A stretch of 11,342 bases of DNA from Rhodospirillaceae bacterium (GTDB taxonomy: Bacteria; Pseudomonadota; Alphaproteobacteria; JABSOH01), in the NCBI GenBank assembly GCA_020629355.1, contig JAHDDM010000001.1, forward strand, positions 12,104 to 23,445, in the 5' to 3' direction. A program made the position numbers and the translations under genes. The notes beneath the pieces were generated by a model. The model saw only the letters and a program-made list of their open reading frames with translations, made no database searches and had not been told where the DNA came from. Of the stretch, positions 6,708-11,342 are shown in pieces (positions within the stretch are counted from its first letter, which is position 1; each line of letters begins with the position of its first letter).

Positions 6708-8051
6708 TTAGTGATTCCTATTGTTCATATTAAAGATGATACGGTCTAGTCCTACCGAACGTGAAGCTTTGAAAGCCAGCATATCACCGTCTTGCAGATA
6801 ATCGCGTAATGGTTGCACGAGGTCTTCGGCCTGCAACCGCGCCCGAACCAAATTCTGAATAGTTTGTGCCTGCAAAAGCATTTCTTCGCCAGCGACAAAA
6901 ACCGCATCAAAATTATATTCATTCAACCGCGCAATCAGTTCTTGATGCATCACAGCAGAGTGTGTCCCAAGCTCTTTCATATCGCCCAAAACCGCGATTT
7001 TACGCGAGGCATCACGACGAGCCAAATCTTCCAAACAGGCCAACATCGAGGGCAGTGAAGCATTATAGCTATCATCAATCACAGTAACCCTACGGCTCTT
7101 CGACAATTCCATTGTCTGTATGGCACCACGGCCTGCCTCTGGTTGCCAAGACTGTATTCCAGGTACCCATGCCTCTGGCGAAACATTCAAGGCAGAACAT
7201 ACTGCTGCGACACACAGAATATTATCGTGATAACGCTGTAAGACATCTGCAAAATCTTGCGTTATTCTATTGTTTTTCAAATATAATATATTTTTTTTCC
7301 AGCTATATTCATCCGAATCATTAAAAATCTGCCTTTGTGCGGTATCGGGTATGGCATCGATAAAAATCTGCGCGAATTCGGTCTGGTTTGGGATCAACGC
7401 AACACCATTTGCCTCAAGTCCAGCAAAAATTTCTGCCTTCGCCCGTGCAATACCTGCAATATCAGGGAAGTTTTCCTGATGCACCGCATGAACGTTCAGT
7501 ATCGCGGCAATATTCGGGCGCAATAGCTGACTTAAAGGCGTAAGTTCATTCGGCGCGCTCATACCTAATTCAAAAACACCCACATCCCAAGACGCTGTAC
7601 AGCCCATCTGCGCCAAACACAGCGGCATCCCTAGGTCATTATTGAAATTCCCGCTCGAAGCATAGCACGATAAGGAATGGGACAACGCACAATGCAACAG
7701 ACTACGAGTCGAGGTTTTCCCCACCGAACCCGTAATGGCAACAAAAGCCGCTTTGCCCTGTTTGCAGCGCGCATATTTTGCCAACTGCCACAGCGCTTTA
7801 CGCATATCCGCCACCTGAATCTGTGGCAAGTCATGGTCTTGGAACTCTTCGACAATCGCCAGCACCGCGCCTTTTTCAGCAGCAACCGAAAGATAAGCAT
7901 GCCCATCGACTTTCTCGCCGCGAAAAGCCAGAAACATTCCGCCCTTCATCATGCGTCTGGTGTCAATCTCTATGCTACGCGCGTCTGGAATCTCACCGCG
8001 TGTTGCCTTGATCTCAAGTGCCGCAAGAATATCCGCCTTAGGCCACCCCAT
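6708..8051 (-). CDS. murF: UDP-N-acetylmuramoyl-tripeptide--D-alanyl-D-alanine ligase MurF
   Basis: MurF is the cytoplasmic ligase that adds D-Ala-D-Ala to the UDP-MurNAc-tripeptide. Length is 447 residues, within the family range. Motifs: IDTRRMMKGGMFLAFRG (29-45), P-loop AITGSVGKTST (105-115), NFNNDLGMP (135-143), FELGMSAPNEL (160-170), NVHAVHQENF (186-195), a Lys in ARAKAEIF (203-210) matching the carbamylated Lys, VIDDSYNASLPSM (324-336), VLGDMKELG (354-362) and FKASRSVGLD (427-436). The usual central GRHxxxNAL motif is not clean (RYHDNIL, 273-279), and the preceding segment is short and AT-rich. The frame extends upstream to 8099, but the ATG at 8051 has a perfect GGAGG five bases upstream and gives the normal N-terminus MGWPKADIL; it overlaps murE by 14 bases. 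Confidence 0.96.
   Translation of the reverse strand: MGWPKADILAALEIKATRGEIPDARSIEIDTRRMMKGGMFLAFRGEKVDGHAYLSVAAEKGAVLAIVEEFQDHDLPQIQVADMRKALWQLAKYARCKQGKAAFVAITGSVGKTSTRSLLHCALSHSLSCYASSGNFNNDLGMPLCLAQMGCTASWDVGVFELGMSAPNELTPLSQLLRPNIAAILNVHAVHQENFPDIAGIARAKAEIFAGLEANGVALIPNQTEFAQIFIDAIPDTAQRQIFNDSDEYSWKKNILYLKNNRITQDFADVLQRYHDNILCVAAVCSALNVSPEAWVPGIQSWQPEAGRGAIQTMELSKSRRVTVIDDSYNASLPSMLACLEDLARRDASRKIAVLGDMKELGTHSAVMHQELIARLNEYNFDAVFVAGEEMLLQAQTIQNLVRARLQAEDLVQPLRDYLQDGDMLAFKASRSVGLDRIIFNMNNRNH
6716..6719 (-). promoter_or_regulatory. Ribosome binding site of mraY
   Basis: The minus strand carries AGGA within the last murF codons, 8 bases before the mraY ATG at 6707. It supports that start and indicates coupling across the TAAATG junction. 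Confidence 0.55.
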
Positions 8052-9555
8052 TGTTGCCTCCGTCAATACAGTATTTTCGCGCCTCGGCAGCATCATCAAA
8101 AGGATAAATCGCCATACCCACTACCTGCCCTTGCTCATGTCCCTTGCCCGCAATCAGGACAATATCTCCAGCCCCCGCGCGCGCGCACAGAAAAGCAATA
8201 GCCTCAGAGCGGTCTCCTATCTCCTTGGCGCGATCATCAACCATGCCCGCAAGTATCTGCTGGCGGATATGCGCGGCATTCTCAGAACGCGGATTATCAT
8301 CACAGACCACTATCTTGTCTGCTGCTTCAGAGACCCGCCCCATCACCGCACGTTTGCCAGTATCACGATCACCCCCGCAACCAAAACCCAACCAAAGCCG
8401 TCCCGAAAGATGCTTGCGCGTATCCGCCAATACAGCAGCAAGCGCATCAGGCGTGTGGGCATAATCCACAAAAACCTGCGCACCTTGAGCAGTTACGCCT
8501 ATCTTCTGCATCCGTCCTGCAACAGAGTGTAATTTTTCCAACGCGTGCATTGCCTGTTCTCGCGCCACGCCACTTGCCGTTACCGCTCCGTACGCCGCAA
8601 GAACGTTCAGACACTGAAAATCACCAATTAAAGGTAATTTCACCTTATGGCTGAGCGCACCATCATGGATTTCAAAACTAAGACCATCAGCACTCCGCTT
8701 GAGATTACAGGCGCGAATATCGCCCGTTTCAATACCATAGGACTTATGCTGTAGCCCGCGTTTCTGACACTCTCGTTGCACTGCATCAGAGCCTTCATGG
8801 CCTAACGCATATAAGGCAATGCCACCCTGCATAAGCAGCTCTGAAAAAAGGCGCATTTTTGCCGCCAGATAAGCCTCAATATCCCCGTGATAATCCAGAT
8901 GGTCTCGCCCCAATCCGCTAAATACAGCAACTTTTGGCGCGGTTCCATCAAGGCGATATTGCACGATGCCATGACTTGAGGCCTCAATACTGACATGATC
9001 TATACCCTCGCCATGAAGTTTCGCAAGAATATCCGCCAATTCCACTGCATTTGGCGAGGTCATGCCGCCGCACGACGCCACCTTTTGACTGCCCTGCACC
9101 CCTAATGTCCCCACCGATGCAGCGGGGATATTGAGGATAGTCAAAAGCTGGCGAATGTACTCCGCACAGCTGGTTTTTCCATTCGTCCCCGTAATTAGAA
9201 CCTGATGACAAGGCTGCTCACCAAACAACCATGCTGCCAGCCTCGCACATAATTTTTCAGGCTCTTCAGACTGTATCGTAACAACCTGTTTTTCAAATTT
9301 AATAGGCCGCCTGTCCGTAACAATAACTGCTGCGCCAGCCTCTAAAGCATCCTGAATAAAATCACGCCCATCGCTGTGCAGACCTTTTAGTGCAACAAAC
9401 ACTCCGCCTGAGACCACCTTACGCGAATCCAAAGCAATACCAGTGATACTGCCCGCAAGGTCTCCTGTGACCACAAGGGAATCATCAACCGCATGGCAGT
9501 AAGCAACAAGACTTCGGGTCTCAATTTTTGGCGATTTTGACAGGGTCATGGTCAT
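8038..9555 (-). CDS. murE: UDP-N-acetylmuramoyl-L-alanyl-D-glutamate--2,6-diaminopimelate ligase MurE
   Basis: MurE is the cytoplasmic ligase that adds the third stem residue. About 505 residues. Motifs: ALDSRKVVSGGVFVALKG (41-58), P-loop LITGTNGKTS (120-129), TSPNAVEL (166-173), EASSHG (191-196), LGRDHLDYHG (215-224), a Lys in YLAAKMRLF (229-237) matching the carbamylated Lys, LIGDFQCLN (309-317), VDYAHTPDAL (363-372), GCGGDRDTGKR (392-402), CDDNPRSEN (418-426) and GKGHEQGQ (470-477). The DNPR tetrad is the signature of meso-diaminopimelate rather than lysine specificity, so the stem peptide is predicted to be the Gram-negative type. The start is uncertain: ATGs exist at 9579, 9555 and 9549 and a TTG at 9591, none with a clear Shine-Dalgarno. 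I chose 9555, which overlaps the ftsI 3' end by 35 bases. Confidence 0.95.
   Translation of the reverse strand: MTMTLSKSPKIETRSLVAYCHAVDDSLVVTGDLAGSITGIALDSRKVVSGGVFVALKGLHSDGRDFIQDALEAGAAVIVTDRRPIKFEKQVVTIQSEEPEKLCARLAAWLFGEQPCHQVLITGTNGKTSCAEYIRQLLTILNIPAASVGTLGVQGSQKVASCGGMTSPNAVELADILAKLHGEGIDHVSIEASSHGIVQYRLDGTAPKVAVFSGLGRDHLDYHGDIEAYLAAKMRLFSELLMQGGIALYALGHEGSDAVQRECQKRGLQHKSYGIETGDIRACNLKRSADGLSFEIHDGALSHKVKLPLIGDFQCLNVLAAYGAVTASGVAREQAMHALEKLHSVAGRMQKIGVTAQGAQVFVDYAHTPDALAAVLADTRKHLSGRLWLGFGCGGDRDTGKRAVMGRVSEAADKIVVCDDNPRSENAAHIRQQILAGMVDDRAKEIGDRSEAIAFLCARAGAGDIVLIAGKGHEQGQVVGMAIYPFDDAAEARKYCIDGGNNGVA
8057..8061 (-). promoter_or_regulatory. Ribosome binding site of murF
   Basis: A perfect GGAGG on the minus strand sits five bases before the ATG at 8051, inside the last murE codons (the Gly-Gly pair near its C-terminus). 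It is the strongest ribosome site I found in the window and decides the murF start against the longer frame beginning at 8099. Confidence 0.8.
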
Positions 9556-11323
9556 ACGGCAAGGAATGGTGAGTTTCATATTGTTCGGCAAACGCTCTTG
9601 GGCGTAAAAGCCCTTCGGCTATAGCAACCCTTTCGGCGATATTGCCCACTACAGGAGCAGTAGCTGTTCCAGCATTAAGCGGTTCGCCCTCGGCATCCTT
9701 TGGCTTAACCAGACTTGTCACAATAACATAACGCGGCTTATCCATTGGAAAAGCTCCAACCACGGTTGCCCGCGTTTCCTCGCTATAACCATTGCCAGTA
9801 TGAATCTTGCTGGTGCCTGTCTTTAATCCCAACAGAAGACCATCACGATAAGCGCTTGTTCCTGTGCCTCTAGGATGGGTCACATTCGTCAACATCATAC
9901 GGCGGAGAACTTCAGAATTATATTCATCATAAATGCGCTCGCCAGTATTGCCATTTTCATCATAGCCATAGACAGGCGTAATCCGCATCCCGCCATTCAG
10001 CAAAGTTGCCGTCGCCGCTGCTAACTGAGACATCGTGGTTTTTACGCCATAACCAATAGCACGATTAGCAACCGATGCCTTACCGCGCATTCCTGGTACA
10101 TCAAGCCGACCTGGTGTAATCAGTCCCAATCTTTCGAAGAATTCGACTTGCAGACTATGCCCCGCATCCAAGGCCATCAAAGCAGAGCCACGATTATTAG
10201 AGCGAATGAAGATACCGACAATATTCAAGTCATGGCGATCAGGATGCGGCTCTACAATGCGATAACCTCCAACCTGCAATGGCTCGGTTGTGTTATAAAC
10301 GCGATAGATATTCTCGCCGCGCTCAAGAGCCAGCCCCGTATTGATGAGCTTGAAAACAGAGCCAAATTCATGCGCTTCAAGGCTTATGTCTTTATCCAGC
10401 ATCTGAAATTCCACAGAATGATGATTCGACAGATAGCTTTTCTGATTGACATCATAAGTCGGCACAGAAACCCGCGCCAGCACCTGTCCAGTATCCGCGT
10501 CCATGATGATACTTGCCGCCGACTCCGCGCCCGTTCTCGCGACAGCAGCCAGCAATTCATCCAAAACAATATACTGAATATCTTCATCAAGACTAAGTTT
10601 AACAGGCTCTTGGCTTTTTACTAAAGAATCATGCAGACTCAGCTCAAGTCCCGCCACTGGACAATTATCCGCACGGACAGAGCCCAAAACATGCGCAAAC
10701 AACTGACCTTTCGGATATATTCTACTGCCATGCGTATTGACTTGCAGCATACTGCTATACTTTGTGTCAATTTTGCTCTTCAATTCCCGCACCTGAGTCG
10801 GTGACAGACCCTCTGCAATATAGAAGTAACCCTTGCTCTTTTTTAGAACACGGAAAATATCATTCACCCTTTTGGTCGGAATAATCCGATTGATCTGCCG
10901 CGCAAGCCGAATACGCTCAGCGTCATTATCAAATTCCTGCGCATCCATATAGAATTGCAGCTGTGCTTTATTGACACTCGAGGCCAAAATATTACCATCA
11001 CGATCAACAATATCCGCACGCGCTGCAAAACAGGCCTGATCAATATTCGCCGAAGAATTTTGCTGCGCACGTTTTTCTGGCTCAGTAGCCTGAGCAACAG
11101 CATTCGCGTCTCCAAGAATAAAGCCCTGCGTCACGCTAGGTGTCTTCTCAGCAACAACAGAAATCTCTGTTTCTGTGACACCCGCTATCTTACTTTTCAT
11201 CGGCATGGCGACAAGACCTGCAATCCCCAATCCGATAAATGCCCCAACTATGCCAAGCAACATAGCCGCTTCATTCTGCCGCTTCATTTTGAGATAGCGC
11301 GCGCTTGGCAATAGCTTGGTCAA
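9521..11323 (-). CDS. ftsI: Division-specific peptidoglycan transpeptidase FtsI (PBP3, class B penicillin-binding protein)
   Basis: FtsI cross-links septal peptidoglycan in the periplasm as partner of FtsW. The 600-residue frame has a basic cytoplasmic tail, one membrane anchor (about 18-40), a polar periplasmic spacer of about 60 residues, the pedestal motif ARADIVDRDGNILASS (101-116), HVLGSVRADNCPVAGLELSL (211-230), and a C-terminal transpeptidase domain. All three catalytic motifs are present: SVFK (322-325) with nucleophile Ser322, SNN (375-377) and KTGT (501-504); GYGVKTTMSQLAAA (424-437) is also typical. The SVFK context reads HEFG rather than the common YEPG. The start is unresolved: the codon at 11323 is TTG, the first ATG is at 11287 (588 residues), neither has a clear ribosome site, and the frame stays open to the right edge, so the true start may lie outside. 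ftsL would be expected upstream. Confidence 0.95.
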   Translation of the reverse strand: MTKLLPSARYLKMKRQNEAAMLLGIVGAFIGLGIAGLVAMPMKSKIAGVTETEISVVAEKTPSVTQGFILGDANAVAQATEPEKRAQQNSSANIDQACFAARADIVDRDGNILASSVNKAQLQFYMDAQEFDNDAERIRLARQINRIIPTKRVNDIFRVLKKSKGYFYIAEGLSPTQVRELKSKIDTKYSSMLQVNTHGSRIYPKGQLFAHVLGSVRADNCPVAGLELSLHDSLVKSQEPVKLSLDEDIQYIVLDELLAAVARTGAESAASIIMDADTGQVLARVSVPTYDVNQKSYLSNHHSVEFQMLDKDISLEAHEFGSVFKLINTGLALERGENIYRVYNTTEPLQVGGYRIVEPHPDRHDLNIVGIFIRSNNRGSALMALDAGHSLQVEFFERLGLITPGRLDVPGMRGKASVANRAIGYGVKTTMSQLAAATATLLNGGMRITPVYGYDENGNTGERIYDEYNSEVLRRMMLTNVTHPRGTGTSAYRDGLLLGLKTGTSKIHTGNGYSEETRATVVGAFPMDKPRYVIVTSLVKPKDAEGEPLNAGTATAPVVGNIAERVAIAEGLLRPRAFAEQYETHHSLPYDHDPVKIAKN

Positions 11324-11342
11324 GAATTTCGTTTTCTTCGTT

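Noticed and set aside
7291..7298. Run of eight T on the plus strand as a possible terminator
   Set aside because: There is no GC-rich hairpin before it on the plus strand, and it lies within murF coding sequence on the minus strand, where it reads as Lys codons.
8052..8099. Longer murF N-terminus beginning at 8099
   Set aside because: The extension lies inside murE coding sequence, while the ATG at 8051 has a perfect GGAGG five bases upstream and gives the normal family length.
7677..8532. Plus-strand open frames of 174 and 193 codons opposite murF and murE
   Set aside because: They are antisense to conserved MurF and MurE sequence, overlap each other in different frames, and have low-complexity translations typical of shadow frames.
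1..11342. Mobile elements, CRISPR arrays, tRNA genes or phage genes
   Set aside because: No repeat arrays, inverted terminal repeats, transposase motifs or tRNA-like cloverleaf segments were noticed on reading; nearly every base is accounted for by dcw coding sequence.

Overview
The window holds one dense, entirely minus-strand block of the division and cell wall (dcw) cluster. In transcription order (right to left) it reads ftsI, murE, murF, mraY, a fused murD-ftsW, murG, murC and the first half of murB. Every gene was identified from family motifs read in the translations. Together they encode the MurE, MurF, MurD and MurC ligases, the start of the MurB reductase, both lipid-linked steps (MraY, MurG) and the division-specific septal synthase pair FtsW (glycosyltransferase) and FtsI (transpeptidase).

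The organism is a Gram-negative bacterium and most likely an alphaproteobacterium. The evidence is the gene order with murB directly after murC, the DNPR-type MurE (meso-diaminopimelate adding), and alpha-like motifs such as RADIVDR in FtsI and PDFxQTML in FtsW. Base composition looks close to half G+C by eye. I cannot assign a genus.

Layout from high to low coordinates: ftsI (9521 to about 11323, frame open to the right edge), murE (8038-9555), murF (6708-8051), mraY (5625-6707), murD-ftsW (2929-5610), murG (1871-2929), murC (477-1874), murB (1-480, cut by the left edge). Junctions are overlaps of 1 to about 35 bases, one exact stop/start abutment (murF/mraY) and one 14-base gap (mraY/murD). 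There is no non-coding stretch long enough for a promoter or terminator, so the block should be one polycistronic, translationally coupled unit. No RNA gene, mobile element, CRISPR array or repeat family was seen.

The standout is the in-frame fusion of MurD (cytoplasmic D-glutamate ligase) to FtsW (ten-pass membrane glycosyltransferase) through a hydrophilic linker of about 60 residues. The MurD catalytic motifs (with one Asn position changed) and the main FtsW motifs are present, and the topology is sensible because FtsW begins in the cytoplasm. The fusion would anchor a precursor-making enzyme to the septal polymerase. Smaller oddities are motif drift in the MurD and MurF central domains, in the FtsW catalytic loop and in the MurG nucleotide-binding loop.
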